Assembly (NCBI RefSeq): GCF_000282115.1
Contig: NZ_AKJY01000003.1
Coordinates: 114,741-178,740, forward strand
DNA: 64,000 nucleotides
Source of the DNA: Chryseobacterium populi
Lineage (GTDB): Bacteria; Bacteroidota; Bacteroidia; Flavobacteriales; Weeksellaceae
Reading direction: 5' to 3'
A model generated the notes under the pieces. That model had not been told where the DNA came from. It saw nothing but the letters and a program-made list of their open reading frames with translations, and searched no databases. Shown here piece after piece: positions 25,894 to 34,424 of the stretch. The number at the start of each line of letters is the position of its first letter. Positions within the stretch are counted from its first letter, which is position 1. A program made the translations under genes and the position numbers.

Positions 25894-27306
25894 ATGGGCA
25901 AAGAATTTTTATACACAGAGATCGCGAACGGGATTGCTTCCCAGATCAAAAACGGTATTTTAAAGGCAGGAGATAAGCTACCTTCTGTGAGAATGCTCTG
26001 CCATGAACATCGGATCAGTATGAATACGGCAAAACGTGTTTTTCTGGAACTGGAATCTCAATCATTAATTGAATCCAAACCGCAATCAGGATATTTTGTA
26101 AGCCCCTTTTTTTCTATAAAACTTCCTTTGCCGGATGTAAGCCGCCCGTCTTTAATTGCCAATAATGATGAGCCGGATGAGTTGATCAGCAAAGTATATG
26201 AAAATATGGGTAAAAAAGGACTGACCATTTTTTCTATAAGCATCCCTTCCGGAGATCTGCTGCCACAGGCAAAACTCAAAAAGGAAATCGTTAATGCCAC
26301 CCGTGAGCTGAAAGAAGGCGGAACCGAATATGAAGAACTTCAAGGAAATCTGAAGCTCAGAAGGATGATTGCATTGCGGTCATTACCATGGGGTGGAAAT
26401 TTTAATGAAAATGATCTGGTTACCACAAACGGAGGGATGAATGCCCTGTCTTTCTGCCTGATGGCTTTGGGAAAACCTGGTGATACCATTGCCATTGAAA
26501 GCCCATGTTATCCGGGAATTTTACAATTGGCCAACGGATTGGGATTAAAGGTTTTAGAATTGCCTACCCATCCTACGACAGGCATTGAAATTGAAGCTTT
26601 AAAGAAAATGATTCCTGAAATCAATATATGCCTGCTGATTCCCAATTATAACTCTCCGTTAGGCAGCTGTATGCCGGATGAAAATAAAAAAGAAGTGGTA
26701 AAGCTTCTGGCCGAAAATAAGATTCCGTTGATTGAAGATGATGTTTATGGAGATCTTTATTTTGGGCCAAGCCGGCCTAAATGCTGTAAATCTTTTGATA
26801 AGGAGGGAAATGTTTTGTATTGCAGCTCGATTTCAAAAACATTGGCTCCGGGGTATCGTGTGGGTTGGATTGCTCCCGGAAAATACAAGGATAAAATACT
26901 GAAGCTCAAATTACTTCATTCCACTTCTTCGATTTCACTTGTCAATGAAGCCGTTGCCAATTTCCTGAAAACCGGAAAGTATGAGAAACATCTGCAGCAA
27001 CTGCGAAGGACCCTGCAAAGCAATTATCAGAATTATGTACAGACCATAGCTGAATCTTTTCCTGAAGGTACGAAAACAGGCAGGCCACAGGGAGGGCTTT
27101 CCCTCTGGGTGGAGTTTGATAAAAAGATTGATACTAGGATTTTATATGATCTTGCGATCAAACAGAATATCAGTATTGCTCCCGGAAGAATGTTTACTTT
27201 ACAGGATCAGTTTGAAAACTGTATGCGGCTTTGCATCGGCTTGCCATGGTCAGAGGTGACCCAGACAAAATTAAGGCAGATCGGGAGTCTGGCAAAAATG
27301 ATTTAA
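25894..27306 (+). CDS. MocR-type PLP-dependent transcriptional regulator (GntR HTH + aminotransferase fold)
   Basis: About 470 residues from the ATG at 25894. The first 70 residues form a GntR winged helix (LPSVRMLCHEHRISMNTAKR). Then a fold-type I aminotransferase domain, with TTNGGMNALSFCL (cofactor binding), PNYNSPLG, DDVYGDLYF and the PLP lysine in SSISKTLAPGYRVGW. Either a PLP-sensing regulator of amino acid metabolism or, less likely, an active aminotransferase. Divergent from the DMT transporter, which fits regulation of that gene. Confidence 0.9.
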   Translation: MGKEFLYTEIANGIASQIKNGILKAGDKLPSVRMLCHEHRISMNTAKRVFLELESQSLIESKPQSGYFVSPFFSIKLPLPDVSRPSLIANNDEPDELISKVYENMGKKGLTIFSISIPSGDLLPQAKLKKEIVNATRELKEGGTEYEELQGNLKLRRMIALRSLPWGGNFNENDLVTTNGGMNALSFCLMALGKPGDTIAIESPCYPGILQLANGLGLKVLELPTHPTTGIEIEALKKMIPEINICLLIPNYNSPLGSCMPDENKKEVVKLLAENKIPLIEDDVYGDLYFGPSRPKCCKSFDKEGNVLYCSSISKTLAPGYRVGWIAPGKYKDKILKLKLLHSTSSISLVNEAVANFLKTGKYEKHLQQLRRTLQSNYQNYVQTIAESFPEGTKTGRPQGGLSLWVEFDKKIDTRILYDLAIKQNISIAPGRMFTLQDQFENCMRLCIGLPWSEVTQTKLRQIGSLAKMI

Positions 27307-27311
27307 TCTGA

Positions 27312-27905
27312 TTATTTGTCTGCCACGAAATTCTTTCTGGCCAGCTCTTTTCTTACCCGGCTTAAACTTTCCGGAGTAATTCCTAAGTACGAAGCAATCA
27401 TCCATTGCGGAACTCTTAGTAACAAATCAGGATACATTTTAATAAATTTCAGGTATCTTTCTTCTGCCGTTTCTCCTAATAAGGAATTGATTCTGTTCTG
27501 AAGGCTTCTGATATGTTTCTGCAGCAGAATATCACTTCTTTCAATACTGTTTGGAAACTGCTCAACCAGTTTATTGAAGAAATCCGGATGCAAAAACAGG
27601 ATTTCACAATCTTCAACGGCTTCAATATAGTAAATTGATTTTTCGTTGAAATACAGGCTGCTTCTGTCTGAAATCAGCCAGCTTTCCGGGGCAAACTGTA
27701 TGATGTGCTCCTTTCCGTTTTTGTCAATAGAATACATTTTTAAAAGGCCTTTCTCCACAAAGAATATATACCTGCAGATCTCACCGTATTGTAAAAGAAA
27801 CTGGTTTTTAGGAATTTTTTTTATTTCATAGTGCAGACTGCACATGTTCACTTTTTCAATAGGAACATTTAAAACTTTCGCTAAATAATTGTTGATATTC
27901 TTCAT
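27312..27905 (-). CDS. Crp/Fnr family transcriptional regulator
   Basis: 197 residues. cNMP-binding domain (LQYGEICRYIFFVEKGLLKM, HIIQFAPESWLISD) and a C-terminal HTH with VPQWMIASYLGITPESLSRVR. Its start overlaps the YtxJ stop by 4 bp, so it is co-translated with the bacillithiol-linked genes upstream in the operon. That suggests it responds to thiol or oxidative status, but no cysteine cluster for a sensor is obvious. Confidence 0.87.
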   Translation of the reverse strand: MKNINNYLAKVLNVPIEKVNMCSLHYEIKKIPKNQFLLQYGEICRYIFFVEKGLLKMYSIDKNGKEHIIQFAPESWLISDRSSLYFNEKSIYYIEAVEDCEILFLHPDFFNKLVEQFPNSIERSDILLQKHIRSLQNRINSLLGETAEERYLKFIKMYPDLLLRVPQWMIASYLGITPESLSRVRKELARKNFVADK

Positions 27906-28282
27906 GATACGATCTGGCTTAAAGATATGTGTTGATGAGAAGCGTTACTGACAGCTTTCCCGTTTTCTATAACAATTAGCTGAGGGCTTTCATGCCTGAT
28001 GCCGAAGTCAGCTGCTATTTTGTTTGAAAGAGGCCTGTAAGCTAATAAATCAAGGAAATAAAAATCAACTTTTTCATCACTGTTATTTACTTCTTTCTCA
28101 AAATTTCTCAATACGGTTTTACTGATGAAGCAACTCGTTGAGTGTTTAAAAATTGCAATTTTATGATGAAAAGAATTTTCGATAGCTTTTGCTAAATCAG
28201 CTTCAGATTCTATTTTTTTCCAGAAAGATTTTTGTTCGGGATTTTCTTCTTTTTCACCAAATATTTTATCAAAAAAGCTCAT
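27902..28282 (-). CDS. ytxJ: Bacillithiol system redox-active protein YtxJ
   Basis: 126 residues of thioredoxin fold. HSTSCFISKTVLRNFE near 46-61 is the YtxJ active segment with a single Cys, as expected for a monothiol bacilliredoxin-like protein. The late ESPQLIVIENGKAV is the cis-Pro region. Bacillithiol is made by many Bacteroidota. It overlaps its neighbours on both sides by 4 bp. Confidence 0.88.
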   Translation of the reverse strand: MSFFDKIFGEKEENPEQKSFWKKIESEADLAKAIENSFHHKIAIFKHSTSCFISKTVLRNFEKEVNNSDEKVDFYFLDLLAYRPLSNKIAADFGIRHESPQLIVIENGKAVSNASHQHISLSQIVS

Positions 28283-28740
28283 ACATTAAATTGTTTAAGA
28301 TGATGATCAAGATGTTTATACTCTAAAAATCCCCAATCCTTTTCCTTCATTTTTCCAAAAAGAATATGAAAATCCGGTAGCATATCATTTTGACAGGTCA
28401 ACTGATAATTATCCAGTGTTTTCAGAAGGCCTTCTTTTGCTTCATCAAAATTACATTCAAAATTAACGATAAGTTTTTGAAAAGTAGGCATATTTCGGGG
28501 AATTCCGTTATTGAAAATCTGCATTTCTATTTTAGTGATTCTTCCTATTGTCCCAAAAAGAGCATTAACAGGCGAAAGATCAATTTTTTTAAGGGCAATC
28601 TGAAGGACTAAATCACAATGTTTTAACATCTGGGTAACATTCATTTTTCCCCATTTCTTTGGAGAATTTTCAGACAACATGGAAATCCTGGTGATAATTT
28701 CCTCAAAATACAGGGGATTATGAAGACTTTTTTTTACCAA
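28279..28740 (-). CDS. DUF1569 domain protein (DinB-like fold)
   Basis: 153 residues. The LSENSPKKWGKMNVTQMLKH segment and CDLVLQIAL are typical of DUF1569, a four-helix bundle related to DinB/YfiT. Histidines H40 and those in KHLDHHL could bind metal. Lies between the YfiT-type transferase and YtxJ with overlaps, so it likely belongs to the same thiol detoxification unit. Confidence 0.82.
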   Translation of the reverse strand: MVKKSLHNPLYFEEIITRISMLSENSPKKWGKMNVTQMLKHCDLVLQIALKKIDLSPVNALFGTIGRITKIEMQIFNNGIPRNMPTFQKLIVNFECNFDEAKEGLLKTLDNYQLTCQNDMLPDFHILFGKMKEKDWGFLEYKHLDHHLKQFNV

Positions 28741-29270
28741 CCTTTTTCTTTCTTCAGATTTTGAATATGGGCAAAATGATGATCACAATGCCAAACATAG
28801 AAAGCAAGATAATACCTCAGGTCATAATCCTTATTCATTTCAGGATGATGGAAAGTTCTCTCAAACTGTTTGTTGGTAAGGGTTTTTAGTAAGGCTGTCC
28901 AACGTTGATGGGTTCCTTTGATCATTCTCATTGCAGGCTTTACGGGCATATTTGCACTGTCCTGAAGCTCTGCCCACTTGGCTTCGTCATAAGGTTTTAT
29001 GGTAGGGTTATTTTCAGTAATTGCCAGTTTAAAACGGATAAAACTGTTAATATGGCTGTCAGCAATATGATTGACAAGCTGTCTTACGGTCCAGCCTCCT
29101 TCCCTGTATGGTGTATCTAATTGGTCATCTGTAAAATCTTCAATAAGACTTTTAAGCTTTTCCGGAAAATTTTTGATTACTTTGATATGTTCATCAAGTT
29201 TGACATCACAGATAGGTTCAGAAGGCTCAAACTTTCCTATGGGGTATTTCTTTTGTTCCAACTCACTCAT
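28734..29270 (-). CDS. YfiT family bacillithiol transferase
   Basis: 178 residues. The N-terminal YPIGKFEPSEPI is diagnostic, followed by GGWTVRQLVNHIADSHIN (first metal histidine) and WHCDHHFAHI (two late histidines). These DinB-fold enzymes transfer bacillithiol to electrophiles. First gene of a four-gene operon with DUF1569, YtxJ and a Crp/Fnr regulator. Divergent from pncA, with an inverted repeat between. Confidence 0.9.
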   Translation of the reverse strand: MSELEQKKYPIGKFEPSEPICDVKLDEHIKVIKNFPEKLKSLIEDFTDDQLDTPYREGGWTVRQLVNHIADSHINSFIRFKLAITENNPTIKPYDEAKWAELQDSANMPVKPAMRMIKGTHQRWTALLKTLTNKQFERTFHHPEMNKDYDLRYYLAFYVWHCDHHFAHIQNLKKEKGW

Positions 29271-29299
29271 TATATTAGTATTAGATTTTTATATGGCCT

Positions 29300-29329
29300 A
29301 TTTGTCCGATAATTCTGTTTTGGACAAAT
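29300..29329. promoter_or_regulatory. Inverted repeat between the bacillithiol operon and pncA
   Basis: ATTTGTCC (29300-29307) and GGACAAAT (29322-29329) are perfect inverted arms, 14 bp apart, in the 110-bp divergent promoter region. A regulator such as the Crp/Fnr protein of the operon could bind here (inference). Confidence 0.4.
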
Positions 29330-29380
29330 TTTTGCGCATTAGTTTTTTGTAAATTTATCAAAAATTCGAGAAATCTAAAT

Positions 29381-29986
29381 ATGAAAAAAGCGTTAATAAT
29401 AGTAGATGTACAGAATGATTTTTGTGAAGGCGGTGCTTTGGCGGTTCCGGGAGCGAACGAAATAATTCCTTATATCAACCTTCTGATGGAAGAAAATGAA
29501 TATGACCAGATCGTTCTTACCCAGGATTGGCATCCGGCTGACCATAAAAGTTTTGCCAGCAATAACGGTAAAAAAGTAGGCGAAAGTATTATCCTGAATG
29601 GTGTTCCTCAGTTTATGTGGCCTGACCACTGTGTACAGGGAACTTTCGGAGCAGAATTTCATAAAGACCTGAACAGGGATAAGGTAACCCATATTGTCCA
29701 GAAAGGTAAAAACCCTGAAATTGACAGCTACAGCGGTTTTCAGGATAATAATCACTTCATGAAAACAGGTCTTGATGACTTCCTGAAATATCATGACATC
29801 CAGCTATTGGAAATTGTAGGCTTAGCCTTGGATTATTGTGTGAAATTTACATCTACTGATGCGGTAGCTAACGGGTATGTGACCTGCCTGCATTTTAACG
29901 GAACCCGCGCCGTGAATGTAAAGCCTGATAACGGCAGAGATGCCATCTATGAAATGATTCAGAAAGGGGTAACTGTACTTGGATAG
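29381..29986 (+). CDS. pncA: Nicotinamidase
   Basis: 201 residues, standard isochorismatase-like fold. Catalytic Asp9 in IIVDVQNDF, metal ligands in QDWHPADH (D49, H51, H55), a general lysine in VQKGKN (about 108-110) and nucleophile Cys153 in LALDYCV. It hydrolyses nicotinamide to nicotinate for NAD salvage. The family match is very specific (ALIIVDVQNDFC, MWPDHCVQGTFGAEFH). Confidence 0.94.
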   Translation: MKKALIIVDVQNDFCEGGALAVPGANEIIPYINLLMEENEYDQIVLTQDWHPADHKSFASNNGKKVGESIILNGVPQFMWPDHCVQGTFGAEFHKDLNRDKVTHIVQKGKNPEIDSYSGFQDNNHFMKTGLDDFLKYHDIQLLEIVGLALDYCVKFTSTDAVANGYVTCLHFNGTRAVNVKPDNGRDAIYEMIQKGVTVLG

Positions 29987-29992
29987 CTTTTT

Positions 29993-30069
29993 GAGTTATA
30001 AGTTATGAGTTATAAGTTATGAGTTATAAGTTATAAGTTATAAGTTATGAGTTATAAGTTATGAGTTAT
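29993..30069. repeat. Heptamer tandem array (RAGTTAT x 11)
   Basis: Eleven consecutive 7-bp units, each GAGTTAT or AAGTTAT, directly after the pncA stop. Units alternate G and A in their first base without a fixed order, so it grew by slippage of several types. Same heptamer family as 10981-11097. Copy number is likely to vary between isolates. Confidence 0.9.
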
Positions 30070-30146
30070 GAGTTGGGTGTTATTGTAAATGTGCCTATTC
30101 TATTTACTGATACATTTTAAAACTAAAGAGAAGATTTCAATTCTAT

Positions 30147-30190
30147 AAAAAAGCGTGATAATTTAATTACCACGCTTTATATTTTTTAAA
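30147..30190. terminator. Bidirectional terminator between pncA and the pseudouridine synthase gene
   Basis: AAAGCGTG (30150-30157) pairs with CACGCTTT (30171-30178), flanked by A and T runs. The genes converge. Confidence 0.75.
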
Positions 30191-30254
30191 TGCTGCTGAA
30201 ATGTTTCAGGAATAAATTAAAAACTCATCATTGATAATTTATAATTCATCACTC

Positions 30255-31382
30255 TTAAAGCATTTTCAGATTATTCACTTCCAGTTCCGAAAGGATTCTC
30301 CAGTGTCCTCTTTTGATGTTCTTTTTGGTAAGGCCCGCAAACATTACTCTGTCTAAAGCTTCCACCTCATATCCTAATCTCTGGAATAATCTTCTGATCA
30401 CACGATTCCATCCGATATGAATTTCAATTCCGATCTCATTTTTAGGTTTTCCTTCAATGAATGAAATCTGGTCTACTTTTACCACTCCTTCTTCCAGACG
30501 GATTCCTTCTACGATCAGCTTCATATCCTCATGCGTTAATTTCTTATCCAGAGTCACATGATAAATCTTTTTCGCTTCAAAAGATGGATGCGTCAGTTTT
30601 TTCGTCATGTGTCCATCATTGGTTAATAGAATAACACCCGTTGTGGAACGGTCTAACCTTCCAACAGGAAAAACACGGTATGGGGAAGCATTTGCTACCA
30701 GATCCATTACAGTTTTTCTTGCCTTATCATCTTTGGTTGTCGAAATATATCCTTTTGGTTTATTCAGAAGTACATAAACAGGCTTTTCAGGCGTAATACC
30801 TTGTCCGTCAAAAACCACTTTGTCGGTTTTCTGAACCTGGTATCCCATTTCAGTTACCACGACTCCGTTTACTTCTACCAAGCCTTGGGTGATCAGCTCA
30901 TCTGCTTCTCTCCTGCTGCATATTCCGGAATTTGCGATGTATTTATTAAGACGGATCGTGTCTTTATGTACATCTTTATCTATTTTGTTTAATCTTCTCT
31001 TCTGTACAAAAGATTTTGCCCTGTCTTCATCTCTGCCGTCCCCACCGGAAGGTCTTCTGCCATATTTTAAGCTGCCTCTTTCATACTTGTCCCTGGTGTC
31101 AAAATCTCTTCCACCTCTTTTTGAATTTGATCTTCCAAAAGGCTTTTTATCATTACTTTTATTGGTAACGTAAGGGGTTCTCTCTGATTTTGAGTTTTGA
31201 TTTTCATCGCGGTTATCAAAATTGGCTTCACCAAAACTCTTGTTACCACTTTTTGTAAACGGCTTTTTAAAAGGTTTTGATTCTGAAGAATTTCCAGATT
31301 TAGGAGCGCGAGAACTTCCGGAATTTCTTGTTGAAATTCTTGGTCTTTTAGGTCTTCCTGAATTATTATTGTCTCTGCTCAT
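30255..31382 (-). CDS. RluB/RsuA-type pseudouridine synthase with low-complexity N-terminus
   Basis: 375 residues. The first ~140 are disordered and rich in Lys, Arg, Ser, Asn, Gly. An S4 RNA-binding domain follows (IRLNKYIANSGICSRREADELI, about 143-190), then the catalytic domain with VGRLDRSTTGVILLTNDG (catalytic Asp about 243). Modifies a uridine in 23S rRNA (RluB-like, large subunit). Long basic tails of this kind are common in flavobacterial RluB. Its promoter has TATCTTTG on the minus strand (31397-31404). Confidence 0.9.
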   Translation of the reverse strand: MSRDNNNSGRPKRPRISTRNSGSSRAPKSGNSSESKPFKKPFTKSGNKSFGEANFDNRDENQNSKSERTPYVTNKSNDKKPFGRSNSKRGGRDFDTRDKYERGSLKYGRRPSGGDGRDEDRAKSFVQKRRLNKIDKDVHKDTIRLNKYIANSGICSRREADELITQGLVEVNGVVVTEMGYQVQKTDKVVFDGQGITPEKPVYVLLNKPKGYISTTKDDKARKTVMDLVANASPYRVFPVGRLDRSTTGVILLTNDGHMTKKLTHPSFEAKKIYHVTLDKKLTHEDMKLIVEGIRLEEGVVKVDQISFIEGKPKNEIGIEIHIGWNRVIRRLFQRLGYEVEALDRVMFAGLTKKNIKRGHWRILSELEVNNLKML

Positions 31383-31396
31383 TCTAAATATTTCTG

Positions 31397-31445
31397 CAAA
31401 GATAGTAATTTAGTTACGAGTTAAAAATTAAGAATCATAACTTTG
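31397..31445. promoter_or_regulatory. Divergent -7 boxes between rluB-like gene and aroB
   Basis: TATCTTTG on the minus strand (31397-31404, before the synthase gene) and TAACTTTG on the plus strand (31438-31445, before aroB) both fit TAnnTTTG. No convincing -33 TTG for either. Confidence 0.45.
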
Positions 31446-31483
31446 CAGTATAGTTTGTAATTAACTTTATAGAAAATCAGAAA

Positions 31484-32530
31484 ATGATAACATTATTAAA
31501 CGATAATTTTTCTCAATTAAACAACTTCTTACACGAAAAATCTTTCAGCAAAATCTTTATATTGGTTGATGAAAATACACATGAATACTGCCTGCCCATT
31601 CTTTTAGGAAATATGGAAACCGACCTGGCTTTTGAGATTCTTGAGATTGAAGCCGGAGAAGAAATGAAAAATATTCAGACAGCTAACCAGCTTTGGGAAA
31701 TTCTGACAGAAATGAAAGCAGACCGAAAAGCCCTGATTATCAATCTCGGTGGCGGCGTTATTACAGATATGGGTGGCTTTGTGGCTTCCACTTATAAGAG
31801 AGGAATTCAGTTTATCAATATTCCTACCACTCTTTTATCAATGTGTGATGCATCTATCGGCGGAAAAACAGGAATTGACCTGATGCATTATAAAAATATG
31901 GTCGGAACTTTTACCTTTCCGGAGCAGATCTTTGTATATCCTAAATTTTTAGACACTCTCCCATTTAAAGAATTGAGAAGCGGTTTTGCTGAAATGCTTA
32001 AACACGGATTAATTGCCGATAAAGCCCATTGGGATAACCTTATCAGGATACATACGCTTGATACGGAAGCTCTTATTCCCCATATTCAGACTTCTATGGA
32101 TATCAAGCAGGATGTGGTAGAAAAAGATTTTCATGAGAAAAATATCAGAAAAACATTGAATTTCGGCCACACAATCGGTCATGCTATTGAAAGCCTGTGC
32201 CTCGAACAGGGGAATCCTGTTTTACATGGCGAGGCCGTAGCAGCGGGAATGATCTGTGAAGCTCATCTTGCTTATCTTGAAAATTTAATTTCTGAAGAAG
32301 ATGCTCAGCTCATTATCGAAAATATCCAGAGGTATTACCCGTATCTTGATATCACCGATTTTAAAGATGAGGAAATTTTTGCTTTATTATTGAATGATAA
32401 AAAAAATATTGACAGTAAAATCAATTTTTCCTTACTTTCAGAAATCGGTGCCTGTACTTATGATTATGAATGCAGCCAGAAAAATATAACGGGGTCATTG
32501 AGCTTTTACAGAAGATTAAATGACGCTTAA
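31484..32530 (+). CDS. aroB: 3-dehydroquinate synthase
   Basis: 348 residues. NAD site LGGGVITDMGGFVAST, catalytic/metal segments PTTLLSMCDASIGGKTGID, SGFAEMLKHGLIAD (Glu metal ligand, Lys) and NFGHTIGHAIES (metal His), then HGEAVAAGM. Second step of the shikimate pathway. Stands alone here, followed by a hairpin terminator. Confidence 0.95.
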   Translation: MITLLNDNFSQLNNFLHEKSFSKIFILVDENTHEYCLPILLGNMETDLAFEILEIEAGEEMKNIQTANQLWEILTEMKADRKALIINLGGGVITDMGGFVASTYKRGIQFINIPTTLLSMCDASIGGKTGIDLMHYKNMVGTFTFPEQIFVYPKFLDTLPFKELRSGFAEMLKHGLIADKAHWDNLIRIHTLDTEALIPHIQTSMDIKQDVVEKDFHEKNIRKTLNFGHTIGHAIESLCLEQGNPVLHGEAVAAGMICEAHLAYLENLISEEDAQLIIENIQRYYPYLDITDFKDEEIFALLLNDKKNIDSKINFSLLSEIGACTYDYECSQKNITGSLSFYRRLNDA

Positions 32531-32636
32531 TGGATAAAAAGCAGACCTGATTTTCATCATTTCAACAATTTAGATTTTTTCTAAACAAACGTTTGATCGG
32601 TTGTTTAAATTACTGATTTATAGGTATTTTTGAAAT

Positions 32637-32667
32637 TAAACCATCTGTTTTAACGGATGGTTTTTTA
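32637..32667 (+). terminator. Terminator after aroB
   Basis: AAACCATCTGT pairs with ACGGATGGTTT (one G-T pair), followed by T6. An imperfect inverted repeat at 32583-32608 lies just upstream. Confidence 0.75.
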
Positions 32668-32690
32668 CTGACATTTATCATAAAATTTAC

Positions 32691-32708
32691 TTTGGCAAGC
32701 AATTTGAA
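32691..32708 (+). promoter_or_regulatory. -24/-12 (sigma-54-like) promoter motif, barrel gene 1
   Basis: TTTGGCAAG-CAAT-TTGAA. GG to the -12 G is spaced as in TGGCACG-N4-TTGCW. The -12 element has GA in place of GC. 78 bp before the ATG at 32786. Confidence 0.5.
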
Positions 32709-32785
32709 AGATACTCTGCGTCAATCGAAAAATTGACAGTAGTAAAATTTAAAATAAGAATAGTAAATATTAAAAATCAAAAATT

Positions 32786-33421
32786 ATGAAAAAGTTAATT
32801 TTAGGAATAGCACTTACAGCAGGTTCACTTGCTTTTGCTCAGCAGACCAGTTCTACTTCGTCAGCTTCCCCGGTAAGATTCGGGATTAAAGGAGGGATGA
32901 ACGTTTCTTCTCTTTCTAAAGATGAAGGCTTAGATGATCAAAAATCTAAAATTGGTTTTAACGCCGGAGTATTTGCGAATATCCCAATTGCTAGTTCATT
33001 CAGCATCCAGCCTGAGGTATTGTATTCCCAGTATGGTAGCAAAGCAGATTATACGGTAGCAGGAACTAAATTTTCGGCTTCAAGTAAATTAGATTATATC
33101 GCAGTACCGGTAATGTTCCAGTATAATGTAATTCCAAACCTTTATTTAGAAGCAGGTCCTGAATTCGGATTCATGGTAAGCGCAAAAAATAAGGTGAAAA
33201 ATGAAAATACAGGTGATTCATCCACATCTGATAACTACAAAGATGATTTACAAACATTCAACTTTGGTATCGGTTTAGGAGCAGGATATTATTTCACTGA
33301 TAACATCGGTATCACGGCAAGATATGTAGCCGGTTTAACAGATGTTGCCAAAGACAGACCTAACGGATCTGATGCGGTAAGAAACAATGTATTCCAGGTA
33401 GGTTTAGCATACAAATTCTAA
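32786..33421 (+). CDS. Outer-membrane beta-barrel (porin family) protein 1
   Basis: 211 residues. Signal peptide MKKLILGIALTAGSLAFAQ, then alternating strands: FGIKGGMNVSSLS, GFNAGVFANIPIASSFSIQPEVLYSQYG, FQYNVIPNLYLEAGPEFGF, FGIGLGAGYYFTDNIGITARY, ending VGLAYKF with a C-terminal Phe (barrel signature). OMP_b-brl_2 type, about eight strands. First of three related tandem genes; function unknown. Confidence 0.87.
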   Translation: MKKLILGIALTAGSLAFAQQTSSTSSASPVRFGIKGGMNVSSLSKDEGLDDQKSKIGFNAGVFANIPIASSFSIQPEVLYSQYGSKADYTVAGTKFSASSKLDYIAVPVMFQYNVIPNLYLEAGPEFGFMVSAKNKVKNENTGDSSTSDNYKDDLQTFNFGIGLGAGYYFTDNIGITARYVAGLTDVAKDRPNGSDAVRNNVFQVGLAYKF

Positions 33422-33460
33422 GGAATACCCATTCAATTAACAAATTTTAAGTTTCAATAA

Positions 33461-33497
33461 GGAAAGGTTAGATTTTAATTAATCTAGCCTTTTTTTA
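33461..33497 (+). terminator. Terminator after barrel gene 1
   Basis: AAAGGTTAGATT (33463-33474) pairs with AATCTAGCCTTT (33481-33492), followed by T7. Confidence 0.75.
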
Positions 33498-33522
33498 ATT
33501 ATAATTTAATAAATTAACTTTT

Positions 33523-33540
33523 TTTGGCAAGAATTTTGCA
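33523..33540 (+). promoter_or_regulatory. -24/-12 (sigma-54-like) promoter motif, barrel gene 2
   Basis: TTTGGCAAG-AATT-TTGCA: the best match of the three to TGGCACG-N4-TTGCW, with the full GG and GC elements in register. It ends 29 bp before the ATG at 33569. A TTG inside it has no role as a start. Confidence 0.6.
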
Positions 33541-33568
33541 TAAAACAAGTTCAAATAAAATTATAACC

Positions 33569-34126
33569 ATGAAAAAAATTTTCTTAGGATTAGCAGTAAT
33601 TGCTGGTTCTTTTACATTTGCACAGAAATTTGGAGTAAAAGCAGGTCTTAACGTTTCTACGATTTCAGGAGGTGATTCTAAAGCTAAAGCCGGATTCTAT
33701 GGCGGCGCATTTATGAATCTTCCGATTGCTTCCACTTTCAGTATTCAACCTGAGATTTTATATAATGGTGTAGGGGCAAAAGCAGATGGGAATGAAGATC
33801 TTAAAGTAAACTTAAGTTATATTTCAGTTCCTGTAATGTTCCAGTATAATGCTACTCCGAAATTTTATCTTGAAGCAGGACCACAGTTCAGCTTCCTGGT
33901 AGATTCCAAATTCAAGTATCAATCGGTATCAGTAAGCGGAAACGACTATATCAAAGGATTTGATTTCGGTATTGGTCTTGGTGCAGGTTATTATTTTACG
34001 GATAACATTGGTGTTACCGCAAGATATGTTGCCGGTGTAATAGATATTGCCAAAGAAACTGGCGGTGTACAGGCTGACGGAAAAAATAATGTATTCCAGG
34101 TAGGTCTTGCCTATAAGTTCAAGTAA
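33569..34126 (+). CDS. Outer-membrane beta-barrel (porin family) protein 2
   Basis: 185 residues from the ATG at 33569, where the signal peptide MKKIFLGLAVIAGSFTFAQ begins; the frame is open further up but that DNA is the promoter. The barrel text (FGVKAGLNVSTIS, MNLPIASTFSIQPEILYNG, FQYNATPKFYLEAGPQFSFLV, GYYFTDNIGVTARYVAGV, VGLAYKFK) parallels the first gene. Shorter, with one surface loop reduced. Confidence 0.87.
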   Translation: MKKIFLGLAVIAGSFTFAQKFGVKAGLNVSTISGGDSKAKAGFYGGAFMNLPIASTFSIQPEILYNGVGAKADGNEDLKVNLSYISVPVMFQYNATPKFYLEAGPQFSFLVDSKFKYQSVSVSGNDYIKGFDFGIGLGAGYYFTDNIGVTARYVAGVIDIAKETGGVQADGKNNVFQVGLAYKFK

Positions 34127-34145
34127 CAGATTTTGATTTCAATAG

Positions 34146-34182
34146 AAAAGGTCGGGTTTAATTTATTAAGCCTGACCTTTTC
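34146..34182 (+). terminator. Terminator after barrel gene 2
   Basis: AAAGGTCGGGTTT pairs with AAGCCTGACCTTT through two G-T or mismatched positions, with T run after it. Confidence 0.65.
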
Positions 34183-34390
34183 GCTTATGAATATTGGATT
34201 ATAATTTTTATTTTACACTCATTATTTTTTATTAACGCAAAGCTTTTAAAATCCGGCTGCAATGTTTTAAGAAAAGCAGAAAAGTTGCTATAAGGTATTC
34301 TTTTGAAAACCTATTTTATAGATTAAGAAAACTTTGCCCATCTTAGATAGGTCTGACTCATCATTTCCTTTGGGATATAAAAACCAAATA

Positions 34391-34424
34391 ATAAGGATCG
34401 GGAACATCTGATCCTTTTATTTTT
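34391..34424 (+). terminator. Orphan terminator-like hairpin in the 34127-34689 gap
   Basis: AAGGATC (34392-34398) pairs with GATCCTT (34409-34415), followed by TTATTTTT. No gene precedes it within 250 bp, so it may end a short untranslated RNA starting after 34182. The rest of the 563-bp gap is AT-rich with no open frame. Confidence 0.4.

Noticed and set aside
31067..31413. Several frames opposite the low-complexity tail of the pseudouridine synthase
   Set aside because: Result of repeated Lys/Arg/Ser codons in the real gene.
32583..32608. Imperfect inverted repeat TAAACAA...TTGTTTA downstream of aroB as an operator
   Set aside because: It lies after the gene and before its terminator, with no regulator nearby; likely a chance AT-rich palindrome.
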